From CAVUCH01 sp963763095 (GTDB lineage Bacteria; Acidobacteriota; Vicinamibacteria; Vicinamibacterales; JAENWD01), in contig CAVXNR010000021.1 of NCBI GenBank assembly GCA_963763095.1, forward strand, positions 1 through 64,000: a stretch of 64,000 bases of DNA, read 5' to 3'. This document shows, in pieces, positions 1 through 8,406 of this stretch. Made by a program: the position numbers and the translations under genes. Each line of letters starts with the position of its first letter. The stretch's first letter is position 1. The notes beneath the pieces were generated by a model. The model made no database searches. It was not told the origin of the DNA and was given only the letters and a program-made list of their open reading frames with translations.

Positions 1-76
1 CAGTTGACGCGTGCTCGCGGAGCACCACGGACGTGCGACCTCCCGGCGACGAGGCCAGCACGAGTCGAATCCGGAC

Positions 77-217
77 TCAATGACGCCGCTTCGGCTGGCG
101 AAACAAGTCGTCGATCACGCGGCGAACGTCCTTCGGACATTCGAGATACGCGAAACGTCCACAGTTCTTGACCGTGGCCAGGTCGCTCAACTGGATAGGC
201 GTGACATCGACCTGCAA
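77..217 (-). pseudogene. C-terminal remnant of an alpha/beta hydrolase
   Basis: A short open stretch on the minus strand reads VKNCGRFAYLECPKDVRR near its end. This resembles the last 45 or so residues of proline-iminopeptidase-like alpha/beta hydrolases, where the catalytic His lies in an NCGHFAYLE-type motif. Here the His position reads Arg. An in-frame TAA at 224-226 closes the frame just upstream, so only a tail remains and no start codon with a ribosome site is visible. I read it as a decayed gene fragment. The family assignment rests on one motif. Confidence 0.4.
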
Positions 218-257
218 GCCGAGTTAGCCGGCAACTTCCCGGCGCGCGACCGAACGA

Positions 258-740
258 CTACCAGAGCTTGCTCGGGCTTTTGATCGCCCCAGACAGGACG
301 GCGTTCTTGACGTCCGCAATATTCGCAAGGCCGCTCGGCGCGGCACCGCCCCACTCGAACCGAGTCGCGGCGGGCGTCCAGTGAAACAGCGCCACGTGCC
401 ACGTGTGAGCGGTGCCGCCCCGCTCGTAGTAAACGAGGCAGTGATCGATCGAGCACCCCGCCGCGACCAGCCGGCGGCTCGGCAGCGTCGGATCGTCGAT
501 TGCTCCGGTGTCCTGAAACCTGGCGCCGGGCTCCGCGATGTCGAGCGACGGGCTGCCGAACAATGTCTGCAGCTCGTCGCGGACTCCGAGCGGCAGTCCT
601 CGAATGGACGTGACAAGGCCGAACGGCTCGTCCTTCACGTGGGCGCGCAGCGCCCCGGGTAGTCCGGCGGGGGCCTGGTTGCCGGCAACCGCGGCCGCCC
701 AGAACACGCCAATCGCGCAGAGAAGTCGTATGTGATGCAT
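258..740 (-). CDS. secreted protein of unknown function
   Basis: 160 residues. The first 20 or so (MHHIRLLCAIGVFWAAAVAG) form a short signal peptide with a hydrophobic core, so the product is probably exported. The mature part has two close cysteines (GCSIDHC, about residues 95-101) that could form a disulfide, followed by an aromatic-rich stretch (HTWHVALFHWTP). I do not recognise a family. The ATG at 740 is preceded by a GA-rich stretch. It stands alone, between a hydrolase remnant and an NTF2-like remnant. Confidence 0.6.
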   Translation of the reverse strand: MHHIRLLCAIGVFWAAAVAGNQAPAGLPGALRAHVKDEPFGLVTSIRGLPLGVRDELQTLFGSPSLDIAEPGARFQDTGAIDDPTLPSRRLVAAGCSIDHCLVYYERGGTAHTWHVALFHWTPAATRFEWGGAAPSGLANIADVKNAVLSGAIKSPSKLW

Positions 741-785
741 CCAGTCCCGCCTCTCAACCCCCTTTACAACGTAACATTTTTACAA

Positions 786-925
786 GACGCCATCGCCGCG
801 CGCGTTGCACCATCGACGGACGACGTGGCGCGGATCAGCGCGTGTATTGGGTGACCGACGTGTACCAAAAGATCGATGGCCGGTGGCTGTGCGTCCTGAC
901 GCCCTTGACGCCGGTTGCCGCGTGA
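786..925 (+). pseudogene. C-terminal remnant of an NTF2/SnoaL-like protein
   Basis: The plus-strand frame reads VYWVTDVYQKIDGRWLCVL and ends at TGA 923-925. A tail of the form VTDVY.K.DGRW is typical of the last beta strands of DUF4440/SnoaL-like (NTF2 fold) proteins. The N-terminal two thirds are absent: upstream lies the start region of the divergent secreted gene. No start codon or ribosome site fits. It is called a remnant on motif similarity only. Confidence 0.4.
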
Positions 926-928
926 ACG

Positions 929-1288
929 GTGCCGAACCCACTCCCGCGGCTGCGGCGACTGTGCCTGGCGCTCCCGGGCGCCTGGGAGAAGATGTCGCAC
1001 GGTGAACCGACGTTCTGGGTGGGCAAGAAGATGTTCGCGACGTTCGCCAGCGCGGCCAATCACCATGGCGCCGGCCGCCACGCCGTCTGGTGCAAGGCCG
1101 CTCACGTCACGCAGGACCTTCTCCTGATCCGTGCGCCGGATCGGTACTTCCGGCCGCCGTACGTCGGGCCAAGCGGCTGGGTCGGGATCTATCTGGACCG
1201 CGCTCCGGACTGGAAGGAAGTCGCGGAGCGGCTCGCGCATGCCCACGAGCTCGCGGCGCCGCGCTCGAGCAGGCGACGGCGATCGTGA
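929..1288 (+). CDS. MmcQ/YjbR family protein
   Basis: 119 residues starting at GTG. The sequence opens with LCLALPGAWEKMSHGEPTFW and continues VGKKMFATF, the usual N-terminal pattern of the MmcQ/YjbR fold, a CyaY-like small domain often called a DNA-binding protein without proof of role. The middle GPSGWVGIYLD and C-terminal helix (WKEVAERLAHAHELAA) complete the domain at normal length. The start lies 4 bases after the stop of the NTF2-like remnant. No partner gene is evident, so the function is unknown. Confidence 0.8.
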   Translation: MPNPLPRLRRLCLALPGAWEKMSHGEPTFWVGKKMFATFASAANHHGAGRHAVWCKAAHVTQDLLLIRAPDRYFRPPYVGPSGWVGIYLDRAPDWKEVAERLAHAHELAAPRSSRRRRS

Positions 1289-1326
1289 GAAGGCTCCGGC
1301 CTAGGCCAGAGAGCGAAGGAACCGCT

Positions 1327-2313
1327 TCAATTCGGGCATCGGAATCCGCGGAGATGCGCCTCGACGCGATTCTCCACGATCGCGTTCAGCAGGTTCGCGA
1401 CAGCGGTCAGGTGCTGTTGCCGGAGAACCGCAAGCTCGGCCACCAGTTGAGGCGTCCCGCCAATGTTCGCCAGGTACTGGTCGCCGGCAGGAAAGGCCAG
1501 CCAGTCGTTGCCAGGAAAGGCGATGCCTGCTCGTGCCGTGGTGGGAGCGCCACTGCTCTTGAGCGGAAAGTACGTCGCCAGTGGATCGGTCTCCACGGCC
1601 GCGGCGAGGCCTGAAATGAAACGCTGCTTTGTCACGGCCGGTTGCAGAAACAACATCGAGTTGTTCGTCGGGGAATTGGCGAAATCAACCTGGGTGAAGC
1701 CGGCAAACAGGCCGCTAAACAACGCGGGGTCGATCGTTCCGAGCCGCTCGAAGAACTGGCGGGCTTCATCGCCGCTCAGCGTTCCCCGAAACGTCACGAC
1801 CGCGTAATCGAGGACGAAGGCGTAGGCCTTGGCGTTGTCGGCGCTGAAGTGCGCCGTACCGCCCTGATTCAGAACGTAGCCCAGCGCGTTGTCGAGCACG
1901 TTGACATCGCGCATGCTTGCGGCGCCCGGGCCGGAATCCTTGACAGTGAACACATACGACGGGTTGGTTGCGCCCTCGAACCCTCCGGCCGCGACCACGA
2001 ACCGGGTGTTTGCTGTCGTAACCGGGTTGATGGTGACCGACGTGATCGCGCCATGGGTCGTCAGCGCCTCGATGACGCTCTCGACCACGAGGCATTTCGA
2101 GAGGAGCAGGTTGCTCCATCGTTCGAGGTTGGGATAGCCGATGCTGCGGAGCAGCGTGAGATTCCCCTGCCCCACGACGTCACGGTTGGGAATTGGCTCC
2201 ACCGACATATATGTGGTGGCCGAAACCGCCTGGGCGGCCGTGAGGAGGACAGCGGCAACGAAGAGTCGAGCGATTCGCGTCATCAGACGGCGTTCTTTGC
2301 GTGAGGTTCGCAT
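1327..2313 (-). CDS. secreted protein of unknown function
   Basis: About 328 residues. I chose the ATG at 2313 because CGGAG lies 7 bases upstream; ATG 2283 (MTRIARLF) is the alternative, and ATG 2349 has less support. A signal peptide follows (MTRIARLFVAAVLLTAAQAVSA), so the product is exported. The mature protein contains a long beta-rich part and two Cys (SKCLVVES and the C-terminal FRCPN). I recognise no catalytic motif or family. It is co-oriented with the protease gene upstream at 2408-3271, about 95 bases away, and may be co-transcribed with it. Confidence 0.65.
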   Translation of the reverse strand: MRTSRKERRLMTRIARLFVAAVLLTAAQAVSATTYMSVEPIPNRDVVGQGNLTLLRSIGYPNLERWSNLLLSKCLVVESVIEALTTHGAITSVTINPVTTANTRFVVAAGGFEGATNPSYVFTVKDSGPGAASMRDVNVLDNALGYVLNQGGTAHFSADNAKAYAFVLDYAVVTFRGTLSGDEARQFFERLGTIDPALFSGLFAGFTQVDFANSPTNNSMLFLQPAVTKQRFISGLAAAVETDPLATYFPLKSSGAPTTARAGIAFPGNDWLAFPAGDQYLANIGGTPQLVAELAVLRQQHLTAVANLLNAIVENRVEAHLRGFRCPN

Positions 2314-2407
2314 CGAGGTGCTCCGATGAAGTTGGCCAAGGGTAGCCATCAGTCGAGCACTGGTCCATACAGGCTTTCACGGACCCGAAACCGCACGACT
2401 TCCGCTA

Positions 2408-3271
2408 CTAAAAGGGGAAGCGCTGATCAATCTGCGACTTGATCCAGTTGCGCACGTCCTTGCTGTCCACACGTGCCCGATTGTCGGCAGACACACAATC
2501 GAGGGCGCCATCGGATGCGACCGCGACCACTCGGCCGTTGAAGAAGGTCGGTGCGCCCGAGTCGCCGTAACAGACGCCAACCGGGTCGCGGTTGAACGTG
2601 ACCCAGTTTTGATCGATGACCTGGTCCACCGTGGACGTCCCCCAGCGGCGGATGCCGTCGTAGAGCGACGTGTCAGCCGGACCGCCCGGAGCTGGCGCCG
2701 TCGTTCCGTAGCCGACGATGGTCATTCTCGTGCCCGTGACACGCGCATCGTCGAGGCTGCGGTTGGCCAGCCTGGCTGGCCGGATACCGAGCACGGGCTC
2801 GTCGAGAAAACAGAGGCCGACATCGCTGATCCCCGGTTCGTACAGCCCGTCGGTGTCGTCGAACGGGCAACTCTGCGGGGTGCAGGGTCTCGGAAACGAA
2901 GGATGAGCGATGCACGTGCCGCGGGCGCGATTGACGTCGATCCAGGTGGACTGGTCGAGTGCGTTCGGTGCGAAGCTGACGACGACTCGAGCGAATGGCG
3001 GAATCCCCGATTCGGCTCGTGCGGCGAAGTGTCCGGCAGTGAGTAGCGTCTGCGAGTGGATCAGAACGGCGGTGACCTGGCCGGCGAGCCCTCCGGGCAG
3101 ACCAAGCGGATTGTTCGGGTCGCGCCAGACCATGATCGACCCGACGCTCGGATAGGCGTTCGCCTGATCGACAGCTTCAGCCGATGTGAGCGCCATGCCG
3201 GGGCGGGTGAATTCCGGACTCGTCAAGACGGTAATCAGCGCGAACGACAGAGCCACATAGAACTTACGCAT
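2408..3271 (-). CDS. secreted trypsin-like serine protease (S1 family)
   Basis: 287 residues with an N-terminal signal peptide (MRKFYVALSFALITVLTS). The chymotrypsin-fold triad is visible in order: His in LLTAGHFA (about residue 80), Asp in ISDVGLCFL (about 152) and Ser in GDSGAPTF (about 240). Cysteine pairs flank these sites. It should cut peptide bonds outside the cytoplasm; the substrate is unknown. An AAGGAG ribosome site precedes the ATG. Length is normal for a secreted S1 protease without accessory domains. Confidence 0.85.
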   Translation of the reverse strand: MRKFYVALSFALITVLTSPEFTRPGMALTSAEAVDQANAYPSVGSIMVWRDPNNPLGLPGGLAGQVTAVLIHSQTLLTAGHFAARAESGIPPFARVVVSFAPNALDQSTWIDVNRARGTCIAHPSFPRPCTPQSCPFDDTDGLYEPGISDVGLCFLDEPVLGIRPARLANRSLDDARVTGTRMTIVGYGTTAPAPGGPADTSLYDGIRRWGTSTVDQVIDQNWVTFNRDPVGVCYGDSGAPTFFNGRVVAVASDGALDCVSADNRARVDSKDVRNWIKSQIDQRFPF

Positions 3272-3432
3272 GAGCTATCTCCTTCCAGAGCCGAGCTGTC
3301 AAAGCTGACGCGAGGGCTGATGGCTGGAGCCTAAAAGTGCGCTGCTGCCGCTCGCAAGAGACAAAGGCTGCCGTCGCGACGCTGGCACACTTTGTCTCGC
3401 CGCGCGGTCCTCACCGTCTCGGTTGTCCCGGA

Positions 3433-3453
3433 GGCGACCCTGAAAGGGTCGCC
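3433..3453. repeat. perfect GC-rich palindrome (9-bp arms)
   Basis: GGCGACCCT, a 3-base GAA loop, then AGGGTCGCC forms a perfect 9-bp hairpin in the 239-bp gap between the divergent protease and PD40 regulator genes. It has no T-tract and lies upstream of both genes, so it is not an obvious terminator. It resembles a dispersed intergenic palindrome of the REP kind. Confidence 0.55.
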
Positions 3454-3510
3454 CTACACGACTGGCGGCCTGGCAGGAGCTAGAATGGCGTTCCGAGCCT
3501 CTGGGCCTCG

Positions 3511-5481
3511 ATGACTACGGCTCCGTCCCACGCTCCATCGCAAACGGACGCCTCGCCGACCGGGGAACGGCTTGATTCCTGGAAGGAGATCGCGGCCTAC
3601 CTGAAGCGCAGCGTCCGAACCGTTCATCGCTGGGAGAAAGACGAGGGCCTGCCCGTCCATCGCCAGCTGCACAAAAACCTCGGTTCCGTATTTGCCTACA
3701 GGAGCGAACTCGACTCGTGGTCCAGCGCCCGCAGTGTGCACGCGGGTCCACCGGAGGAAACGAACGAGCGAGCGTCAGCGGAGCCCCACCGCCTGATTGT
3801 CGCCGGCACCCTGGTGGCTTCAGTGGTGCTCATTGGGGCCATTGCCTATCTGGCGCCACGCCGTTCCACCGCGGCGAGATCAGGGCAGGACGCGTCCGTG
3901 GCCGGCCTCGAGCTGATCTCGACGTTCGCAGGATCGCATCGCTGGCCGAGTCTCTCGCCGGATGGTCGAATGGTCGCATTCGTCAGCGATGCTGGCGGTA
4001 TTCCGCAGGTCTGGATCAAGAACCTCGGGACTGGAGATCCCATCCAGATCACGTTCGGTGACCTTCCCGCCGTCCGCCCCCGGTGGTCGGCTCAGGGAGA
4101 CCGCATCATTTACACGCGCAGCGGCGGTGGCATCTGGTCCGTGCCGCCACTCGGAGGCGAACCGCGCCAGATCCTGAAGGACGGCTGGAATGCCGACATG
4201 TCCCCTGATGGCCGAGGGCTGGTCTTCGAGAAAGCTGGACAGATCTTCATGGCGGACGCTGATGGCGTCGGCGTGACTCAGTTGCCGCGACTTCCCCGAC
4301 GACTGATCGACCACTACGGCGACAGCTGGCCGACCTTCTCACCGGATGGCAAGTCCGTCGCGGTCTTCCTCGGCGAACAGGGCCGGTACGGCGATTACTG
4401 GATCCTCCCTTCTAGCGGAGACGATCCTCGCCGAGTCACGTCAGACCTTCAGGAGGGCGGTGCACCAGCCTGGACTCCCGACGGGAAGGCGCTCATCCTC
4501 GCCTCGGCACGATCGGGCAGTGTAAATCTGTGGCGGGTGCCGGTGGACGGCGGCCCGCCTGAAGCTCTGACAACCGGAGCCGGGGAAGATCTCGATCCGG
4601 TCGTGTCGCCTGACGGGCGAACGCTCCTCTTCGCGAACGTGAAGCGCACATGGGCCGTCGTCGTGCAGGACTTGCACAGCGGCACCCGGAGGACATTGCT
4701 CGAGCAACGGACGCCTCTCGCGTTTCCCCGCTACTCGCCTGACGGAGGTCGCATTGCGCTGATGGGCAGGAATTCCCGCGGTGAAATGCAGCTGTTCGTC
4801 ATGGACGCAGATGGCTCGAACTTGACCGCCGTCACCGATGGCGGCGGCGAACTCAACATCATGCCGCAGTGGAGTGGCGACGGCGAGACGCTGTACTTCT
4901 ATCAGGTCCACCCCAACCCGACGTTTCGAAGGCTCTCTCTCACGGGTGGTGCGTCGCGTGAAATTGCGCCCTGGTCCTTCGGACGGCAATACCAGGCGGC
5001 CGTCGAGCCTCGCGAGCGCACAGTCGTCTATTCATCGGTCGAACACGGGGACTTACGGCAATCGCGAGCGCGCGATCTCGAGACCGGATCCGAACGCGCG
5101 TTTCCATTTGCCCTCTACGAGCAGCGATTCTCGCGCGACGGGCGGCTGATCGCCGGAGAGTCCCGCGCTCACGAAGTCATGGTGTGTGAGAGCGAGAGCG
5201 GCCGGTGCCGACCGCTGACCCCGAAGAACGATCGCGCCCCTACCGCCCTTGCGTGGTCAGGGGATGATACGCGGCTTTTCTTCCTGCGCCACACGAGCGC
5301 CCGGGTGTGGGGCGAGTTGACGTCGGTCGATGTTGCTGGGGGTGCGGTGACGGTGCACAACCTGGTTGGTCCATTCGAGCGCGATTTTCAGATGTCGATG
5401 GACGCGTCGCCGCGCGACGAAATTGTCTTCCCAATCTCTCGCGAAGGTCCGCACGAGTTGTGGCTCGCAAGGCTGCGGTGA
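3511..5481 (+). CDS. membrane HTH protein with PD40/TolB-like beta-propeller
   Basis: 656 residues. Residues 20-70 form a helix-turn-helix of the kind found at the start of acidobacterial propeller proteins (LDSWKEIAAYLKRSVRTVHR, then WEKDEGLPVHR). A transmembrane helix follows at about 93-115 (LIVAGTLVASVVLIGAIAYL). The rest is a chain of WD40-like PD40 repeats with recurrent SPDGR signatures (LSPDGRMVAF, FSPDGKSVAV, VSPDGRTLLF, YSPDGGRIAL). The layout suggests cytoplasmic DNA binding coupled to a periplasmic sensory propeller; the signal is unknown. ATG 3511 was chosen because the HTH begins soon after it. Confidence 0.8.
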   Translation: MTTAPSHAPSQTDASPTGERLDSWKEIAAYLKRSVRTVHRWEKDEGLPVHRQLHKNLGSVFAYRSELDSWSSARSVHAGPPEETNERASAEPHRLIVAGTLVASVVLIGAIAYLAPRRSTAARSGQDASVAGLELISTFAGSHRWPSLSPDGRMVAFVSDAGGIPQVWIKNLGTGDPIQITFGDLPAVRPRWSAQGDRIIYTRSGGGIWSVPPLGGEPRQILKDGWNADMSPDGRGLVFEKAGQIFMADADGVGVTQLPRLPRRLIDHYGDSWPTFSPDGKSVAVFLGEQGRYGDYWILPSSGDDPRRVTSDLQEGGAPAWTPDGKALILASARSGSVNLWRVPVDGGPPEALTTGAGEDLDPVVSPDGRTLLFANVKRTWAVVVQDLHSGTRRTLLEQRTPLAFPRYSPDGGRIALMGRNSRGEMQLFVMDADGSNLTAVTDGGGELNIMPQWSGDGETLYFYQVHPNPTFRRLSLTGGASREIAPWSFGRQYQAAVEPRERTVVYSSVEHGDLRQSRARDLETGSERAFPFALYEQRFSRDGRLIAGESRAHEVMVCESESGRCRPLTPKNDRAPTALAWSGDDTRLFFLRHTSARVWGELTSVDVAGGAVTVHNLVGPFERDFQMSMDASPRDEIVFPISREGPHELWLARLR

Positions 5482-5502
5482 CCGTTTGCGAGCGTGACCC
5501 CC

Positions 5503-5739
5503 TCAGGCGGCTGCGCGTCCGGTCGAACGCGGTAACAACCGGCCGTACTGACCCCGGGACGTTCGACTCAGCACGCCGGCCTCCACCAGGAAGTTCAGCA
5601 CCGCCTCACACATGGCCGCACTTGTGGAAAACCTCCGCCGCGCCTGCCGCACCGTCAGCCTCAGGGCTGGCGCATCGAGAAAGGCCTGCTGCATCCTGAC
5701 GACCAGGTCCTGAATCCGGCGGCGGCGATCGGCAATCAT
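5503..5739 (-). CDS. small winged-helix-like protein
   Basis: 78 residues from ATG 5739, preceded by a strong AAGGAGGAGG ribosome site. The order LTVRQARRRFSTSAAMCEAV then LNFLVEAGVLSRTSRGQYGR matches the helix-turn-helix and wing of a small winged-helix domain. Length covers only that domain, so it may be a stand-alone DNA-binding or adaptor protein. It is convergent with the PD40 regulator, 21 bases away. The specific role is unknown. Confidence 0.65.
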   Translation of the reverse strand: MIADRRRRIQDLVVRMQQAFLDAPALRLTVRQARRRFSTSAAMCEAVLNFLVEAGVLSRTSRGQYGRLLPRSTGRAAA

Positions 5740-5870
5740 GATAAAACCTCCTCCTTCAATACGACCTTGCACACCGTTCGGATGGGCCAGGTGCGTACCG
5801 TTGGTGCGCGAAACGGTCGTTTCGTTACATGCGCCGACCGGCCTGAGCGGATTTCAACTTGATGAGGAGA

Positions 5871-5899
5871 AATGCAACCACGAAAACTCGAAGACGCGA
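5871..5899. repeat. intergenic repeat, copy 1 (ACCACGAAAAC type)
   Basis: This 29-base stretch beginning AATGCAACCACGAAAAC recurs at 13669-13704 with two mismatches. It contains short CGAAGAC/CGAAAAC steps and lies just upstream of the tryptophan dioxygenase gene. It looks like a copy of a dispersed non-coding element. Confidence 0.55.
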
Positions 5900-5974
5900 C
5901 TTCCTCGCTGGCGTTGCGACAGCCGCGCGTCGACGCATAAGATGGCGCCTGGCCGCCGATCAGGGAGAGAACTC

Positions 5975-6766
5975 GTGACCGATCCAGCCGTCACGTACGC
6001 CAGCTACCTGAAAATTGACGAGTTGCTGGCGCTGCAACAGCCGCGCTCGCAGGGGCCGGAGCACGACGAGCTGCTGTTCATCGTCATCCACCAGGTGTAC
6101 GAGCTCTGGTTCAAGGAGCTGCTGCACGAATTCGACCGCGTTCGCCAGCTCCTTGACGCCGGGAAACCGCATCGCGCGCAGCACACGCTGAAGCGGATCC
6201 TGACCATCCTCAAGGTCATGGTCGCGCAGCTGGACATCCTCGAGACGATGACGCCGCTCGAGTTCCTCAGCTTCCGCGAGCGGCTCGAAGCGGCGAGCGG
6301 TTTTCAGTCCGACCAGTTCCGGCAGATCGAGTTCCTGCTCGGCGTGAAGTCGCAGGCGGCCCTTCACCGCTTTCCGGAGGGGAGCCGCGCGCGGGCCGCG
6401 CTCGAGCGGCGTTATCAGGAGCCGACCGTGTGGGACGCGTTCCTGCGTTACCTGTCGAAGGAAGGGTACGCGGTCCCTCTCTCGCATCTCGAACGCGACG
6501 TGGTCGCGGGCATCGAACCGTCTGCGGAAGTGCAGCGGATTCTCGTCTCGGTGTACAGGGACGACACCAAGAACGCGGAGCTGTGCGAGCGGCTGGTCGA
6601 CCTCGACGAAGGCATCCAGGAGTGGCGCTACAGGCACGTGAAGATGGTCGAGCGGACGATTGGCGCGAAGAGCGGAACCGGCGGCTCCGCCGGCGCGGCG
6701 TATCTGCAGCAAACCGTCGGGCGTCCGCTTTTTCCGGATCTCTGGCAGATCCGGTCGCAGTTGTAG
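5975..6766 (+). CDS. kynA: tryptophan 2,3-dioxygenase
   Basis: 263 residues from GTG 5975, which has AGGGAGAGA just upstream; the frame is open further upstream but has no family similarity there. Haem enzyme that opens L-tryptophan to N-formylkynurenine, the first step of kynurenine breakdown. Family motifs are clear: TYASYLKIDELLALQ at the start, DELLFIVIHQVYELWFKELL (distal pocket), FLSFRERLEAASGFQS, and WRYRHVKMVERTIGAKSGTG with the proximal haem His in RHVKM and the substrate-binding loop. Length is normal for a bacterial enzyme. Kynureninase follows after 5 bases, so the two form an operon; no kynurenine formamidase lies between them. Confidence 0.93.
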   Translation: MTDPAVTYASYLKIDELLALQQPRSQGPEHDELLFIVIHQVYELWFKELLHEFDRVRQLLDAGKPHRAQHTLKRILTILKVMVAQLDILETMTPLEFLSFRERLEAASGFQSDQFRQIEFLLGVKSQAALHRFPEGSRARAALERRYQEPTVWDAFLRYLSKEGYAVPLSHLERDVVAGIEPSAEVQRILVSVYRDDTKNAELCERLVDLDEGIQEWRYRHVKMVERTIGAKSGTGGSAGAAYLQQTVGRPLFPDLWQIRSQL

Positions 6767-6771
6767 CCCCC

Positions 6772-8406
6772 GTGGACAACATCGACAATCTCGCTGCCCA
6801 CTACTCCCGCTTTCGTGTCGCCGAACGGCTGCTGCTGACCGGCCACTCTCATCAGGCGTGGCCGGACGTGTCGTTCGATGCCCAGCAGCGCGCCTGGCTC
6901 GACGCGGCGGAGCTGGTCGACGACAAATGGGTGCGCGCGGCGGAGCAGGCCGCCCGCGTGCAGCAGGGTTTCCGTCGCCTGCTGAACGATCCCGACGGCG
7001 ATATCGCCCTCGGTCAGAACACGCACGAGCTCGTCACGAGGCTGCTGTCGGCGCTGCCGCTCGGCGCCCGGCCGAAACTCGTGACCACCGACGGCGAGTT
7101 CCACACCATCCGGCGGCAGCTCGATCGCCTCGCCGAAGAGGGGCTCGCGATCGTCAAGGTCGCCGCCCGGCCGGCCGAAACGCTGACCGAGCGTCTCGCT
7201 CGCGCCGTCGACGATGGCGCCGCATGTGTCCTCGTGTCGTCGGTGCTGTACGACACCGCGGAAATCGTGCCCGGCATCGACCTCGTGGCGCGCGCGTGCG
7301 AGCGGCACGGCACGACGCTGCTCGTCGACGCGTACCACCATCTCAACGTCGTGCCATTCGACATCGCGACGCTCGGCCTCGGCGGCGCGTTCGTCACCGG
7401 CGGGGGATACAAGTACTGCCAGCTCGGCGAAGGCAATGCCTTCCTTCGTGTGCCGCCCGGGTGCCGGCTTCGGCCGGTGCTGACGGGCTGGTTCAGTGAG
7501 TTCGGGGCGCTGGAGCGGCCCGAGTCCGCCGGTCGCGTGGAGTACGGCGAGGGCGCCGCGCGGTTCAACGGTGCGACCTATGATCCCGCTTCGCACTATC
7601 GCGCCGCCGCGGTGTTCGCGTTTCACGTCGAGCAGGGCCTGACGGCAGAGCGCCTGCGCGAGATCAGCCGCAGGCAGGTCGACTGCCTGCAACAGACGTT
7701 CGAAGCGCTGGACCTTGATCCAGCCGTCGCACACGTCGAGCCGATACCCGCCGATCGGCGTGGAGGATTTCTCGCGATTCGGTGCGCCAGCGCGGCGGCC
7801 CTGTCGCGCGCGCTGCGGGATCGAGGGGTGCTCACCGACGTCCGCGGTGATCTCCTTCGTCTCGGACCTGCGCCGTACCTGACCGACGCTCAGCTGCGCG
7901 ACGCGGTCAACGCACTACACGGGATCCACGTAGAGGTCCGCAGGCGCCTTCGCGCTCCAGGAGAAGCTGTGCAAGCCTGCCGCTTCGTCGGGCAGCGTCT
8001 CGAACACCATCGCCAGCTTGAGCATCGCGAGAAGATTCTGCGTGCGATGGGTCAGGCGAACCAGCTTGATGTCGCCCCCCTTTTCGCGAACGGTTTTCAC
8101 CTTGGCAACCAGCATCCCGATGCCCGAACTGTCGATATGGGTGACGCCACCGAGGTCGACCACGATCCTCACACGCCCGCTTTCGACGAGCTCGTGGATT
8201 TTCCGGCGAAAGGCCAGGTCTCCATCGTCGAGCAGCATCTCGCCCGTGAGCCCCAGGACGGTCACATCGCTCACGCGACGTTCGGCAATCTGGAGGCGGG
8301 GGGATTCGGGCACATTACTTCACCAGTCGGACCACGAAGTCTGGCGAGGGTGCGGCGAAGCCTGCCGTCACGGCGTAAAGCGCATCGCCGAACGCCGCAA
8401 TCGTAG
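6772..8406 (+). CDS. kynU: kynureninase, frame runs on past the normal end
   Basis: Starts at GTG 6772, five bases after kynA. PLP enzyme that cleaves kynurenine to anthranilate and alanine. The PLP lysine is in TGGGYKYCQLGEGNAF (about residue 222), and the fold-type I Asp in LLVDAYHHLNV. Similarity to the family ends at about residue 385 (LRDAVNALHG, near 7925). The frame then stays open for another 160 residues, reading antisense through the whole STAS gene to 8406. A TAG one frame away at 7931-7933 suggests the native stop was lost by a one-base change or a sequence error. The core enzyme is certain; the tail is probably not natural. Confidence 0.88.
   Translation: MDNIDNLAAHYSRFRVAERLLLTGHSHQAWPDVSFDAQQRAWLDAAELVDDKWVRAAEQAARVQQGFRRLLNDPDGDIALGQNTHELVTRLLSALPLGARPKLVTTDGEFHTIRRQLDRLAEEGLAIVKVAARPAETLTERLARAVDDGAACVLVSSVLYDTAEIVPGIDLVARACERHGTTLLVDAYHHLNVVPFDIATLGLGGAFVTGGGYKYCQLGEGNAFLRVPPGCRLRPVLTGWFSEFGALERPESAGRVEYGEGAARFNGATYDPASHYRAAAVFAFHVEQGLTAERLREISRRQVDCLQQTFEALDLDPAVAHVEPIPADRRGGFLAIRCASAAALSRALRDRGVLTDVRGDLLRLGPAPYLTDAQLRDAVNALHGIHVEVRRRLRAPGEAVQACRFVGQRLEHHRQLEHREKILRAMGQANQLDVAPLFANGFHLGNQHPDARTVDMGDATEVDHDPHTPAFDELVDFPAKGQVSIVEQHLAREPQDGHIAHATFGNLEAGGFGHITSPVGPRSLARVRRSLPSRRKAHRRTPQS
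7915..8313 (-). CDS. STAS-domain anti-sigma factor antagonist
   Basis: 132 residues from GTG 8313. A complete STAS domain: strand ALFELTG-like VTVLGLTGEMLLDDG, then RIVVDLGGVTHIDSSGIG with the phosphorylatable Ser, and a C-terminal helix TQNLLAMLKLAMVFETLPDE. Such proteins bind anti-sigma kinases of partner-switch systems when unphosphorylated. No anti-sigma kinase or sigma factor is adjacent. The GTG overlaps the end of the upstream propeller gene (stop 8315-8317), suggesting translational coupling. The last 20 residues (SWSAKAPADLYVDPV) extend past the domain and overlap the kynU frame. Confidence 0.88.
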   Translation of the reverse strand: MPESPRLQIAERRVSDVTVLGLTGEMLLDDGDLAFRRKIHELVESGRVRIVVDLGGVTHIDSSGIGMLVAKVKTVREKGGDIKLVRLTHRTQNLLAMLKLAMVFETLPDEAAGLHSFSWSAKAPADLYVDPV

